In this document: positions 34,003-46,620 of the stretch, piece by piece | How the letters are laid out: each line of letters begins with the position of its first letter | How positions within the stretch are numbered: position 1 is the stretch's first letter | NCBI GenBank assembly: GCA_001600055.1 | Contig: BCIV01000016.1 | Coordinates: forward strand, 396,731 to 460,730 | DNA from: Filobasidium wieringae | Lineage: Eukaryota; Basidiomycota; Tremellomycetes; Filobasidiales; Filobasidiaceae | DNA: 64,000 nt | Direction: 5' to 3' | Position numbers and translations under genes: made by a program | Notes under the pieces: generated by a model | Told to the model about the DNA's origin: nothing | What the model saw: only the letters and a program-made list of their open reading frames with translations | Databases searched by the model: none

Positions 34003-36821
34003 TCAAACAGACACTTTCCAAATCCTCACGCACGCGTCAGCGCCGGTACTGACAATAGTGTTCTCATCCAGCCAAGCCACACCGGTGACCCCTCCCGCAT
34101 GAGCGTTCTATCAAGTCGATTGGAATAAGCCCATCGTCGCAATACTGTCCTTCGAGACGCTCGGACTCACCTTGACCGCCTCCTTCTTGAGCGTCTTCTG
34201 AGCGTTCCAGATGTAGATACTCTCGTCCAGTCCTCCAGAGACGATCCGGATACCGTCCGGGTTCCAGCTCAAGCTGTTGACCCGACTGGTATGCGACGTC
34301 CATCTAGACCCGACGAGGACCTGGGCCGGGGAAACGAGTTCGAGTTGTGGTCGTCAATCTCTACCCCTATGCGAGCTCGTGATAAAGCCCCTCACCTTTT
34401 TCTCCGCCACATCGATGAGGACCGTACGTCCAGAGCTCTAAGGACGTTCTCACGAAAAGATCAACCCCTGGATCCCCCCCTCGAGCCTCCTCATCTGAAC
34501 TCACATCACCTCCGACCAAATACTTGGCATCCCGGGAGAAAGCCAGACTGATCACTTCTCCCCTTGAATCATCAAAGATCGTCTCGTTCTCCCCCTCGGT
34601 ATCGGTCAGATGAATCTTCTTGTCCTGACTCGTCGATCCCCCCAATGAGCATCCCATACACGCGGGACCGATCCGATCAGAGAGCGACACTCACCGTCCC
34701 GCCGAAAGCCATATATCGCCCACCGAGGGCGACGGAGGAATACCCATCCTTCGATCCGGGGATGGATTTGGTTTGTTTCCCATTCTCGTACGTGGTCACT
34801 CCTTTTACGTCTGCGATAGCGATCAGGTCGCCGGAAATGGCGATCCCCTTTGAACCATCCGCTGCGACCTGGGTGGAAGAGGAAAAGCTGGTCGTGCCGA
34901 GCCCCCATCATTCATCAGTCTGTCGATATCCTCCTCGCTCATCTCCCAGTACCGGATCGGAACACTCACTCATACTCTTTCCCCACAATAACCCTCAACC
35001 CGCTCCCCCCTCCCCAGCCGGTTGAGACCACCTTCCCATCCGCGGCAAGATCATCCACCGCCAACCCGGTGATCTGTCCATCCCCCTTCTGACCCTGAAC
35101 CACGGTACATTTCCCGGAAGGCATCTCGAACGCTCTGATGGTCCCGTCGAACGAACCGGTGTACAACGTCGGGCTGGGTTTGGGGGAGAAGATGGAAGAG
35201 GTGATGGTCCTCGTCGGTCCCTGAACCCACGCCGAAAAAGGTATCAGGTCCCTTATATTGCCCCTTATTTAGCCCGACCGTCGAGAAAGACTCACATGAA
35301 CGCTCTCCCAACTACCCTCGACCTCTGGATCGATGAGGTTAAGAACCCCGTCCAACCCGATGGAAGCGATACACCTCTCGTTGGCCCAGACCACTCCGTT
35401 CTGCTGAGCCCCCACGTCCGTCCCGATCGTCCAGCTCCGGACCGGTTCCCTCGTCTTCACGTCCCCTTATGACAACGCAGGGGGAACCCCCAGAGGTCAA
35501 CACCCCTCCGCGCGGGAACCCATCTCCATGCCCCCTTTCGTGAACTTACAGATCTTGACGCTCCTATCGGCCGAACAAGTGACCACCCTGCCCCCATCCC
35601 CGCTCCAACTGACCCCCATGATCGTCCCCTCGCTACACTTGATGGGCTCGCCATCTTGTTCCCCCGTGAGTCCGTCGAAGAAGAACATCTTCCCGTCCGA
35701 TCCTACGCTCACGAAGAGATGCCCTGTGGGGGAGAACCGGACGTCTTGGATGAAGTTGGTGTGGGTCCTTATGACCTGTCATCAGTGAAGGAATGGTTAG
35801 TACGGAGGGACGAGGGATGGGAAGAGAGAAGGGGGGGGGAGGACGGACTTTATCGGATTTGAAAGGGACGCCTGTGAAGAGGACGAGGGAAGCGTCATCG
35901 GAGGCGGTGACTGCGCGGTAAGGTCTTGATTTCCTGATCGATACAGCGTTGATCGGCTGGGACGTAGGACGTGAGACGTGGAATGGAAATCAGAGTAAGC
36001 CCTTTATCGCGAAAACGATTCAGAGGGAGGGGAATCGACTGACCTTGGAACTTCCCTGGATTTCACCGCAACTACCCCGCACGTGGTTTCTCAATCAGCT
36101 CGACCTGCAGACCAAGACCAACCCCCGGGACCACACCGAACGCACCTACTCCCCCCATCGACGAAGAAAGCCACCCCGAACCTCTCCCTCCCATCTCCCA
36201 CGACGATCACCCTCTTCCCCTCCTCATCCCAATCCAAATCCCTCACCGACCCACCGAGCACCTTGCCTTCGTACTTCAAGATCTGGTCACTTCCTGCCAA
36301 ATCCCAGATCCTTACTGAACCGGATGTATCGGCCGAGGCTACGTAGAAGCCCGAGGGGGAGATCCGGGCTAGGGTACAGGGTTGGGTGTGTTCTGGGTTC
36401 AGAGGGTGGGGTCAGTAGGTGTGTGAAGGAGATGGAAGTGGTAAGTGAGGAGAGACTTACGGGAATAGGTTATACATTTAGTGGGATCCTGTTGATACCG
36501 GCCAGTCTAGGTTTAACAGAGCGATAGGGAACGCGGACGAGGAGAGACTTACACGAAGATCCCTGACCTGCGTTTGATCAGGTCAACTACGATATCCTTC
36601 GTCTTCAATCGAATGACGATGTCACTCACCACGACTGTCCTCCCATTGACATAAGCGATCTTCTCTCCCTTTGAATCCACAGAGAGTTTTGTACCGACCA
36701 GCCTCTGAGTCGAAGGGTTGCACGGGAACGTGGAGACTGGAGTGTGCGGCGAGGTGTGGTCAGTTCGGTATGGGAATAAGATGGACGTGGAGCTGAGAGA
36801 CCTGCCTTTCTCTATGGGCAT
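34003..36821 (-). CDS. AIP1: Actin-interacting protein 1 (WDR1/AIP1)
   Basis: A WD40 protein in many exons, starting MPIEKGRSLSSTSILFP at 36821. It shows GTKLSVDSKGEKIAYVNG, the first-blade signature of Aip1. Later blades include HTQPCTLARISPSGFYVASA, VIRTHTNFIQDVRFSPTG, CSEGTIMGVSWSGDGGRV and LYTGSFDGTIRAFEMPSG. The last exon ends STGADACVRIWKVSV-stop at 34003. Aip1 is a double beta-propeller that works with cofilin to sever and disassemble actin filaments in cortical patches. Blade order and family signature strings are consistent throughout. Introns lie inside almost every blade, which fragments the frame heavily. Confidence 0.9.
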
Positions 36822-37102
36822 TGTTTGTGGATGTGGTAGGTGTGTGGAGAGGAGGATGGGATGGAGTGAAGAAGGGATCGCGGATGCGTGGTCGAGGTTG
36901 ATGGGTTGGTTGATGAGGTGGACGATCGTACATGCGGGGTCTCCACGGCTTAGGACACGGACATGTGCACAATCGATAATCACCCTGATGTCCGCTGACA
37001 AAGTTGCAACCCCCCTCTCCCCCCGCTGATCCATATCCACAACCCCTTCTCCATCGTCCCTCGACATTTCCCTCGACTCGATCCAACACCACTCGAACGA
37101 AA

Positions 37103-39320
37103 ATGTCACTATTCTCTATCAAGAAAAAAACAGATACCTCCCTGGACGATGTCTTTGCCAAATCCGTCAGCCCCTCTTTGGTCCTGAACCTTTTCCCCGG
37201 GTTGAAAACTGACTGTCAACCACCTACCTGTTTTCTTTAGGCAACGTACGCTTCTGCCCTTCCCACCCCCAGCGTAGCGAGTACCTCCCAACCCACTCCC
37301 AAAAGCACTCAAGACTCCAGCCCTACCACCCCCACTACGACCGATGCCGAGAAGAAAAGGGAGTTGAACGAGGATGGGACGGTGAAGCGTAAACGGGGGA
37401 AAAAGGAGCGACCTGATAAAGCTGGGAAATCTTTGGTCCAGCAGGAAAAGGAGATGGGCAAGGGGAAGAAGGAAGGGGATACTGAGGAGACGATGCAGCT
37501 GGAAGAGGTCGTCCTTTCCGCCAACGAACCCGTCGAACCCGTCAACCCTGACGAACCCACCCCCACCACCGAACCCACCACGACCAGCACCACCCCAACC
37601 GCCCGCACATCGGACCAACGTAAAAACCGTCGAATCAAGAAGAAACCCAAATACACCCCTCCCTCCGAGACCCCGGCGGACCTGGACCGACGAACCTGTT
37701 TCATCGGGAACGTCTCCATCAGCGTCCTCAAATCCAGCGCCCTCCAGTCTCAATTGAAGAACCACCTGTTGGGTTACGTACCGGGTGCGGGGATCGAGAG
37801 TGTCAGGTTCAGGAGTATCGCGTTTAGCGCGCCGACGGTGCAGAAGGAGGTCCCTGGGGGTGCCGAGGAGAGCGCGAGGGTTCAGAGGGAGAAGGAACGG
37901 GCGGAAAGGTGGAGGGAGGAGGAAGAGGAGGATGAGGGGAGGAAGAGGAGGAGGTTGGATAGGGAGCGAGAAGAGGAAGAGGGGGAGGATAAGGTCACCA
38001 AGGTCTTTTTCAGACCGGGGGAGAAGAGGAAGGTGGCCTTCTTAAAGGGAGAGGTGAGTGCCCGTGTGGAGCGTCGAGCGTGGTCATTCCAGAGCGTATA
38101 TGGGAATCGATCGATTGATCCGATCGCCTACACTTTTTTCTTCGACGACGGGGACAGTTCCATAAAGACGTCACCACCGCGAACGCGTACATCGTCTTCG
38201 CCCACCCCTCACCCGATCGATCCCCCAACGTCCCCACCCTGATGGACCCGTACGAAGCCGCCACGCAATTGATCCTCAAGGCCAACGGCTCGGTCTTCCA
38301 GTCCCTCCATCTGCGGGTGGATTCCGTCCGTCCCACGTTGAGCGCCATCACTTCGCTCGCTACGGCGGAGGGGAAGAGTACACTCCCGAAGAGGAGGGAG
38401 ATTTGGAGTGCGGGGAAAGACCCCAAGTGTTCCCTTTTCGTGGGGAATTTGGACGTGGCGGCGCAGGAGGAGGATTTGAGGTTGTTCTTCGAGGGTTTGG
38501 TCAGGGCGGAAAGGGGGGTGAGGAAGGGTACGGCCGCCGAGGGTGCCGCCGAGGGTGCCGCAGAGGGTACGGCCGAAGGGGAGGCGGTGGAGGCGACTGA
38601 GGGGGAAGAGAAGGCCGAGGGTCAGGGCGATTGGGTGTTAGGGGTGAGGATCGTGAGGGATAAAGAGAGTGGGATGGGGAAAGGATTCGGGTTTGTCGCT
38701 TTCGCCGTGAGTCCCGTCTTTACCTGTGCGACAGATCGGGAGTACAATCAAATGACCGAATCTGACTGAATCTGAATTCGAACGCGCAGGACCGAGAGAG
38801 CGTGGACGAGGTGTTGGCGCTACCGTCGACCAAGTTGAAACATGCCAAACGTAACCTCCGGATCCAGCCGTGTAAAGCGTTACCTACCGCTCTAGGCGGG
38901 AGGGAGATCAAACCGATCCCCGACGCGTCTCCATCCACCAAGGGAGGGAGCAAGACCAAGGTCAACGCCAAGGCCAAGGTGACTGCTGCTGATAAGAAGA
39001 AATCGACGACGAAGAAACCAGCCGCGGTCCTTTTGCCTCGAGTCTCGGGGGATCCTACGCTAGGAGCCAAGATCAGTTCGCTGAACAAGGACGAGCGCAA
39101 GGCCTTCAAATCCAACGACCCCACCCGACTGGCGCGTCGGGCGGCGAAGAAACAGTCGGCCAAGTTGAAATTGGAATTGGCGGGGAAGAGGGACAAGGTG
39201 AAGCTGGACGTCAAGGGGACGAGCAAGAAGTTGGCCGGGGGGAAGGAGAAGGTGAGGGGGAAGAAGAGTCGGGTGAGGAGTGAACATGCTGCTACGAAGA
39301 TGAAGGGGAAGAGGGATTAG
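37103..39320 (+). CDS. NOP12: Nucleolar RNA-binding protein NOP12
   Basis: Four exons. The start MSLFSIKKKTDTSLDDVFAK is followed by a long Lys/Glu- and Thr/Pro-rich region. A first RRM (RTCFIGNVSISV, with an acidic insert, then TANAYIVFAHP) and a second RRM (CSLFVGNLDVAAQEEDLRLF, GMGKGFGFVAFAD) follow, then a strongly basic C-terminus (GKKSRVRSEHAATKMKGKRD). Nop12 is needed for pre-25S rRNA processing in large-subunit assembly. The RNP1 and RNP2 motifs are intact. Two low-complexity insertions, a Glu/Arg-rich one in RRM1 and an EGAAEGAAEGTAEG repeat in RRM2, are unusually long. Confidence 0.9.
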
Positions 39321-39838
39321 CGGGGGGGTTGTGGGTCGTGGGTTGGAGGGTGGAGGATGGAGGGTGGAGGATGGAGGATGGCATTCGGATGTCGGATGTA
39401 GATATAGGATGGATGCTTTATTTCCTTCCGCAAGTGGAAACTGTCGGATCCGGGCGAGGTTCGGGTCGTCCCGTCGTGAGCGGGTAGATCGTCGGTCAAG
39501 AGGTGAGGGTGTCGATGACGCTGTCGCTGTGGGTGAGAACGAGCGGTGAAGTGGGGAACGGGCGAGCAGGTCGGGCGATGGTTTCCGGTGTGAGAGCGGC
39601 GATGAGAGCGATGTAGATGACGCGTCGGCGCGTGAACGCGAACGGAACGAACAGGTTCGCTACGTTGAAACACTTTCTCTCCCTCGCAACGTCCATCGCC
39701 CATCGTCCACAGCTCACTCCAGGGACTGAAATATCGTACCATCTGCACTGGCCGTCATTCGTACCGTACCACTCTCCAAGGAAGAACCCGAACCCCGTTT
39801 GATCCGGTTCAAAGGGAGCTCCCCTTACGTTTTTCAGC
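39321..39838. other. Intergenic with ACGCGT/TGACGCG box
   Basis: About 520 bases. Contains a GGATGGAGGGT-type minisatellite (39344-39380) and TGACGCG at 39618-39624 overlapping ACGCGT at 39620-39625, about 215 bases upstream of the next start codon. No gene seen. Confidence 0.5.
39344..39380. repeat. G-rich minisatellite
   Basis: Imperfect tandem GGAGGGT and GGAGGAT units in the NOP12 3' flank. Confidence 0.7.
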
Positions 39839-41979
39839 ATGGAACGAGGTGTTCCGGCTTTACTGCCCGGTCAGACCAGTCAGGGATCGGTCGATAAGGA
39901 GGAAAGTCCTCTCACTCCACCGGCTCCTCCTCCTCTTTTGAACACTGCAGCGGGTACGGACGGGAAACCAATTCTGGACCCGCAGCTCCGACCTGAGCTC
40001 GAGATGAAGGGCAAAGGAGGTTCGGATGAAACCTTGTCTGCCATTCCCTCGATGGAGGAAGACAATATCACCTCCTCATCGTCACCTGAGCGGGAAGAAG
40101 GTTCTCCAATCAAAACTGATGACGGGAAGATGGAGGAGAGGACGGGACCGGGGATCAGGATGGATCGATTGTTGAATTCCATCGAGATCACTAAAGTGAG
40201 TCCTCATCGCTCTGGTCGTTCTCCACACGGAACCCGAACAAGATCCCCACGAGCTGAACTTCGGATCACTTCACTTCTCTACTACTGGTCTACCGGTCCA
40301 ACCCGTTCCCCCAGCGAGCTACCCAGATGCATCAAACATTCTCCAACTTGACACGGGACGCCCACCCTCATCCCCACTCTAATCCACACCAAACCCAAAC
40401 CCACAGACACAACCAAATCGAGAACCGTAAACGACCTTCCACCCCTCCCCCCCATGCCCAGCCTCATCCCCGCACACCCACGCACGACCAATCACTCCCC
40501 ACCCGTACCCCCACCCCCACCCGAACCCCAGGATCTTCGATGGACCTGATGAGGCTCACCCTAGAGTCACCCAGGAACCGAGCGTTTGATTATGGGCCTT
40601 CGATGCAGGAGTCGCAGGGGGGATGGGGGTTGAGACCTTATCGGGATGGTGCTGGTGCGGGTGCGGGTGCGGGTGGAGGGAAAGATCCTTTGGGTCTGGG
40701 TTCGGCTCTTGCTCCACCCTTGCCCCTGCCTCTACCCCTGCAGCTTTCGTTACCGAAGACGGAAGAACTGAACTCGAATGCGAACTCGAATGCGAACGGC
40801 AGGAGGAGGAGTTCCGGTCCTCGGTTAGGGTTTGCTCCGAGGTCTGGCCCTGGCTCAGGGTCGGGGTCAGGGTCGGGGGAAGGGAGGGGGATGGGGAACA
40901 AATGGGGAGGGTCGGACCAGAAAGAGGGTGGGGGAGGGGTACGTTCGACCTCGAGCGGGGGATCGGGACGGACGATCCCTCCAGGACAGACGGGGCCGAT
41001 GGGACCAATGGGAAGACGTCCATCACAGACGATCTCTTCCCCGCCCCAATCCTCCTCGCACGCCCCCGCCCACGTACCCACACACGCACAGGTACAGGTA
41101 CAGACGAGGAGAAAGATGGGAATCGAGAGTTACCTGAACGAACGGTACGGGGACGTCTCACGGAGTCGTTACCCACCGCCTCTTCCTGCGTTGTCCGGTT
41201 CGGTCCCTGGGCCTTTTAGGTCCCCTGAGGTTCTCAGGTCACCACGATCTGTCAGATCTCCAGGGTCTCCAGGGTCGCTCAGATCTCCCGGGTCTTTCGG
41301 GGCAAACCGAGCCGTGCGGCCGGGCATGGGGGACTCACCGGGGAGGAGAGGGTGGGAAGAGGATGAACGGGGGGATGAGTATGGGTTGGTCTCGCCTAAA
41401 CGGAGACGCAAGTTCGAACCCGAGAGCGCTGGGGGGATGGAGGCCATGGAGGGGATGGAGGGAAGGAAGGGAATGGAGGGGATGGAGGGAATAGAAGGGG
41501 GACGAGAGAGGGAAGAGGAAGAGGACGAAAAGGCCGCGAACGTTTTGACTGGGATGTTAGGGGGCTCTCCTATGCGTCTTGCAGGAGGGAGGAGGGATGT
41601 CTTGGCTTCATCTTTCGGACAAGCACACGTACAAGGGGTTTCATCGCCGTCGTCGTCGCCCTCAAGGGAACTCGATCCGAGGCACAGAAAGGAGGAAGAG
41701 AAAGGGTTGAGGACGCCCCCGAGACAGATCTCGAGGTTACCTAGGCGGGAGGGATCTTGGTCCGTCGGGACACATAGCACTACCGCTACCGCCGCTGGAT
41801 ATGGGGACGAGGAGGATCAGAGGGCGGCGGAATTGATGATTTTCCTCGCTCAGTCGCCTGGATCTGTCGGGCCTCGGCATACGGGGCAGGGGAACGAGGG
41901 GAACGAGGGGAACGGGGCTGGGAGTGGGAATGGAAGTGGGGGAAGGGTTGTGAAGAGTGTTGGCAGGGTTTTGTTCTGA
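39839..41979 (+). CDS. Long disordered protein with AAELMIFLAQSP motif
   Basis: Two exons (39839-40195 and 40327-41979) join in phase 0. Nearly the whole protein is low complexity: Pro/Ser-rich, a His/Pro/Thr run (about residues 120-190), Gly/Ser repeats, SP-dense RSPGSPGSLRSPGS, and GMEAMEGMEG repeats. Two short conserved-looking islands stand out: RRKMGIESYLNERYGDVSR, and RAAELMIFLAQSPGS near the end. Many SP/TP sites suggest phosphorylation by CDK or MAPK. The AAELM-FLA-SP island resembles short motifs of fungal cell-cycle transcription repressors, but I cannot assign a family. An ACGCGT box upstream would fit cell-cycle expression. Coding status is well supported by the long open frame. 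Confidence 0.65.
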
Positions 41980-42130
41980 TTGTCATCGCATGTTGGTTGT
42001 AATCTGGTTGGATGCGCTAGAATTTGCTTCCGGATTGAACTGCTACCACTTGCAACTTGTACGGACAAGTCGCTCATGCTCGACCTCGCCAACAGCGACG
42101 ACGACGACATCGACGACGCTGAATCGAACG

Positions 42131-45100
42131 ATGAGAGCTCTGCGTCAGAGTAAACCACTCAGCGTCGTCTGCTTCGTGTTCCTCGTCGTCCTCTTGGCCG
42201 TCCTCGTCCAACACCGGTCCAGTTCCAATGGCACCAGCGGCAGCGGCAGTAACAAACATTCGACCGCTGGGAAGGGGAACGGGAGAGCGATCAGACAGGG
42301 TCTGGTTCATCCTTACCATTCATCCGTCTTCTCCTCCTCTCCCAAGTCCACCTCCAGATCGTCCGGCTCGAAGAGGAAATCCAGCTCCAACGAGCACGCC
42401 AAGGCGGTCAAACCGGATACTTATGGGATGATGGTCGTCCCCCCTACACACACCTCGGAACACCCCATCACCACGTTGATCAGGCGGGGAAAGGACAAGG
42501 CTGAAGCGATGGAGAAGAAGATACAGGGGATGAGGTTCTTGAGGGACGCGGTGAAGGATTACGAGGATACGTTCGGGATGAAACCGCCAAGAGGGTTCGA
42601 GAAGTGGTAAGTCTCCCCGTCCTCCGCTTTGGTACCGGGATCACCTACCAACTCTTCCCTGCTCTACGGACAGGTACCAATTCGCCCGCGATCATCAATC
42701 CCTTACAGCCCCATCCCTCATCCCCCAAGCACACCTCTCCATCCTACCCTTCTTGTCCTACCCCGCATCCCTCCTGAGAGAACGGTTGAGCGGGATAGAG
42801 GACAAGGACGCCACGTTCACTTTCGAATTCTTCTTAAGGCCCGGGGAGGAGGGGTTGAATACGGGGTCTTTGAAAAGGGGAGGATACTTGGAGCAGTTTT
42901 ATAGGACAGAGTGGGTCTTCCCCCCTCCCCCTTTCCGCGTGGTTATTCATATGATCGCTCATCCCTTCCCCCCTCTTTGCTATTATCATCATCATCATCA
43001 TCCACCTCTGCAAACCTGAATAGCGACACCGAACTCCTCCTAACCCCAATCATACCCTACCTCCCCCTCCCCCTCTCTCCAAACGAACCGAACTTGAAAT
43101 TGTTCTTTAGCGGACATGACGGGCCTTCCCGCACGGCTCATCGGGAGGTCTTGGAGAAGAGCTTGAAACTCGCTCAGGCGGGGAGAAGTGAGTTTGCGCG
43201 CGTTCCGTTCTCGTTTTGTTTTGGGCCGGGCTGGGTTGGGATGGGATGGGTTCTGTTGTTCAGGCGGGTTTGGAGGAGGAACTGATTGTGCTTTTTGTAC
43301 GGCCGGGCAGTCTGGGATGAGGAGGAATTGAAGAGGAGGGAAAGTGGGATGAGACATACTCATGGCTGGTTCGTCCTCTCGTCCTCATCTCCCATCCCTC
43401 GTTGTCTTCTCACTTCATCCCCCCCCCCTACCTCGCCCCGACACGACACGACAGGTCACTCACCTGTCCAAAAGAATCCCCCCTACGTAGACAATCGTCC
43501 GACTTGTTATTGAACGACCTCACGGACGATGAGACGCACGGTTCAAAGAGCTTTATAGAGGACGTCATGAAGAGTTACGACTATTGTTATAACCCCAAAG
43601 AATGGCAGACCGTGAGTCCGGACCCGGCGGTGGGGAAAGAGAAGAGGGGATAGGCCTGGGACTGATGGGTCTTTTTTTTTTCGGCGAGCAGCACGGGACT
43701 TTGATCAATGATAAAAGTAGAGCGGCGGGGGAGATGATCCCTCATATTTCCACTTGCAAGGTCAGTCTACCTCGTGCGAGTTCAACATGGGCCGTTAGGG
43801 GGTATGATCTGATTTTGAGAAAAACGATCGGATGATGGGATAGTTGCTCTGGAACACTGACGTGCTCGGAGTTCCCTTGGACGCTGTTAACCGTGAGTCT
43901 ATCAATCAGGAAATCCATTCCCCACTATCGAGAGCTGAAACGAACCCCGTTCGCGCCGATAGAGACGATCGACTTTACCTCCTGGTCATCCAAGACCATC
44001 CCCAAAGCTTTCTGGAGAGGAACCTTGACGGGCGCTTTTCACAACAAGGATACCGATTGGCGGAACTCTCAGCGAGAGAGGATGGCTTTTCTCGTCAAGG
44101 AAACCCAGGGGACCAGGGACGTCCTGATCGATCTGGGTAATGGGAAGAGCGAGAGGAAGGAGTTTGAGAGGGAGGTATTGAATGAGAGGTATATGGACGT
44201 CGCTCCTGTTGGTGGAGCCGTTCAGGTGAGTCTGTCGATCAGGATCGTCCTGGAATGACCGATTGGTTGACTCGTGTGACGCTTCCTCTTTGGTAGTGGT
44301 AAGAAATCGCTCCGATACACACACCCTTATCCTTCATCACGACTGAAAAACACGTCTCTCCGCACAGTGATCCAGGTGAATGCGAGATCGTAGAAGCGGC
44401 ATTCGACTTTGGAGGCCGTGTCAGTCCGAAAGATACCGTCAAGTGGGTCTCGATTCTGCTCGAGGGCTTGCACATTACCAACGACTGAGACGTATTGATA
44501 GGTATAAATTCAATATCGATATGGACGGGAATGGATGGTCATCCGTGAGTTCTCGGTGACGAGCGACGTGATACCATGACTAAACGCTTTGTTTGAAACG
44601 ATAGCGATTCACGAGGTTGTTGAAAGGGAACAGGTGAGTCTCGAACCGATGACCACCCCATGGCAACGTAGGTTTCGTGACTGATGGACGGCCGTGATTA
44701 TAGTGTCATCTTGAAGAGTACTTTATTCGTGAGTTTACCGCATTGAAACCCCGCGCAGACGCACACGATCTGACCTGGAATCTTGTTCCATCAGCCCGAG
44801 TGGTTCACCGTAAGCTCACATGATGTGCAGTATCCATTGAGCGAAGACTGATATCATCACTTGAACACGGCAACAGGAGGCCTTGATCCCTTGGTAAGCA
44901 GGCGGTAAAAGAGCGCTCGTGCTGTAGATTCGACTAATATTTGCGCGACAGGTATCATTACGTACCTACCAAGCTGGATTACTCGGATGTCTAGTAAGTG
45001 TAACAACTCGAGATCTCGTCCGAAACGCATCTCATCTTCAGTTGCAGCGACATTATGGCTTATTTCACTGGAGCTCCTGATGGTTCAGGAGTCGCCCACG

Positions 45101-45329
45101 ATGACGAGGCCAAAACGATTGCTCGAAACGCTTGGGATTTCACAGAGAAGAGGATGAGGTGGGAAGATATGCAGAGTTACACGTTGTTACTTGCTTTAGA
45201 GGTGAGTCATTCAACCCGTCACACAAATAGCATGAGACGAGACTCACGCGTGTTCGTTCTTGACTACAGTGGAACAGGATGGTCAGTGACGACAGGGAGG
45301 CTGCCTCGTACCACAAGGTTCTCCCTTGA
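42131..45329 (+). CDS. CAP10-like glycosyltransferase, family GT90
   Basis: A type II Golgi-style protein: a short cytoplasmic tail MRALRQSKPL, then a signal-anchor SVVCFVFLVVLLAVLVQH, a Ser-rich stem, and a luminal domain. The GT90/CAP10 signature is clear in KYKFNIDMDGNGWSSRF, RLLKGNSVILKSTLFPEWF and WYHYVPTKLDYSDVYDIM. It ends NRMVSDDREAASYHKVLP. Relatives include Cryptococcus Cap10 and the beta-1,2-xylosyltransferase Cxt1, which act in capsule and glycolipid synthesis; the acceptor here is unknown. The signature region is cut into at least six tiny exons between 44480 and 45200, including 15-base (44795-44809) and 17-base (44877-44893) exons. The last exon adds the ending at 45327-45329. 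Confidence 0.85.
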
Positions 45330-46120
45330 GCGCGAGGTAGAAGCAGGAACATATCTTTCAGCATCAAATGCCACGCAGAGGTTTGTAGAGTTTACAAAGC
45401 AGGATTATCAGGTAGCTTGTAGATGGGAGAAATGTGCATTTGAGAAACTTGTTTCTTGAAACCCTGACCTTTTACTCCCGCGGCTCTGAGTACGGGCTCT
45501 GTGTCTTCACACGCCGCCTTTCCGCGCTCAAAGAATCGAAAATGACAAAAGAGGTGGGAAGACGCCCAATCAGGTAGGGTATATTTCCAGGTTGTCAAAT
45601 GCAGGACTCTCCGGGAGGAGATGGTTTGGAGATGCGCTTTCTGACCTAAGGAGTGATCACACATATTCGAATCGATGCATGTCCGATTCAATGCTCACAC
45701 AACAACTTCGCCGCACCTTGTCTATCGACTAACAAGTCTGTTTCACACCTCCACTCATTGTTCAAGTGAACCGGCGCGGGAGATACAGAATTGATGAACA
45801 ATAGGATAGAGTACGAGAGCGGGCGACACAGAGGGATAACGGTTGTTACAGCGGGTGCGGTTTGCGTCTGGAAATGACTGATGAAACATGAGATAGATAT
45901 AGTGCTACTATCGGCAACAGCATTGATCTTCATCTCCAAGCGAGATAATTCGGACCAGCGTTGTCGACCTTGACTGGTCTATGTTGTCGCTAACAGTATG
46001 GGAAGAGGCCAGAGGGGAGGATGACAAATAGTTCATCCACCCTGGAGAATTCCGGACCTGCTAGGTGAGAAAAAGCGATACGGCCATGGCCAGCCACATC
46101 ACTCGACTTGGGGGTTCAAT
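45330..46120. other. Intergenic
   Basis: About 790 bases between the GT90 stop and the broken minus-strand frame. Short minus-strand open frames (for example 45392-45691 and 45688-45939) show no domain or splice support. Confidence 0.45.
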
Positions 46121-46585
46121 TCACTGAGGGAAGACGAACTGGGCGTGAATCCCCTTCTGTTTGAGGAAATATCTGTACGCTTGTCCGTTGTCGACCTCAA
46201 CATATCTCTTGCCACCTGATACACCCTACCCTTGACCTGAAACACGTCCTTCCTTCGGCACCATGAAGGAAGAATCTGTCCCATTCCGCATCTTTCGCCC
46301 TTTAATCTCCTGGATCAATGTTTTCAAGAGGTTGTGAAACCTTTCAGGCAGTACCATAGGCCTCCTCCACATTGTCATCAGGAGGTTGGTATCACATAGT
46401 GCCTCAGCCTCTAGCTCAGTGAGGGAACAAACTAGGAAACTAGCTGGGTGAGCTTGATTGATTGAGGACAGATTGAACTTGTTCCCTGCACCGGTACCCG
46501 CTTCCCGTTGCTCCTTTCAGAGGCAATCCATGAGGAACTCTTGAACGAACGTTTCGGCATTGCATCCGACAAGCGTGGAAGTCAT
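46121..46585 (-). pseudogene. Broken 155-codon reading frame of unknown family
   Basis: From ATG at 46585 (MTSTLVGCNAETFVQEFLM) to TGA at 46121, one minus-strand frame of 155 codons is open except for two stops: TGA at codon 23 and TAG at codon 120. Between and after them the frame reads like protein (SFLVCSLTELEAEALCD, LPERFHNLLKTLIQEIKG, GGKRYVEVDNGQAYRYFL). It lies 35 bases downstream of the glutaminyl-tRNA synthetase stop. Either this is a decayed gene, or two very short introns (33 and 36 bases, in-phase GT-AG pairs exist around both stops) remove the stops, or the stops are read through. I do not recognise the family. Confidence 0.4.
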
Positions 46586-46620
46586 TATGTATAATCGTCT
46601 CTAAATAACATCGCAAAATA

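Noticed and set aside
39331..39549. Plus-strand frame through the NOP12 3' flank
   Set aside because: It mainly translates the GGATGGAGG minisatellite.
40556..41780. Long minus-strand frames opposite the disordered protein (up to 206 codons)
   Set aside because: They are Pro/Ser/Arg-rich mirror images of low-complexity codons on the plus strand, without splice or domain support.
45688..45939. Minus-strand frame with a hydrophobic part
   Set aside because: No domain, signal peptide or splice context; likely chance.
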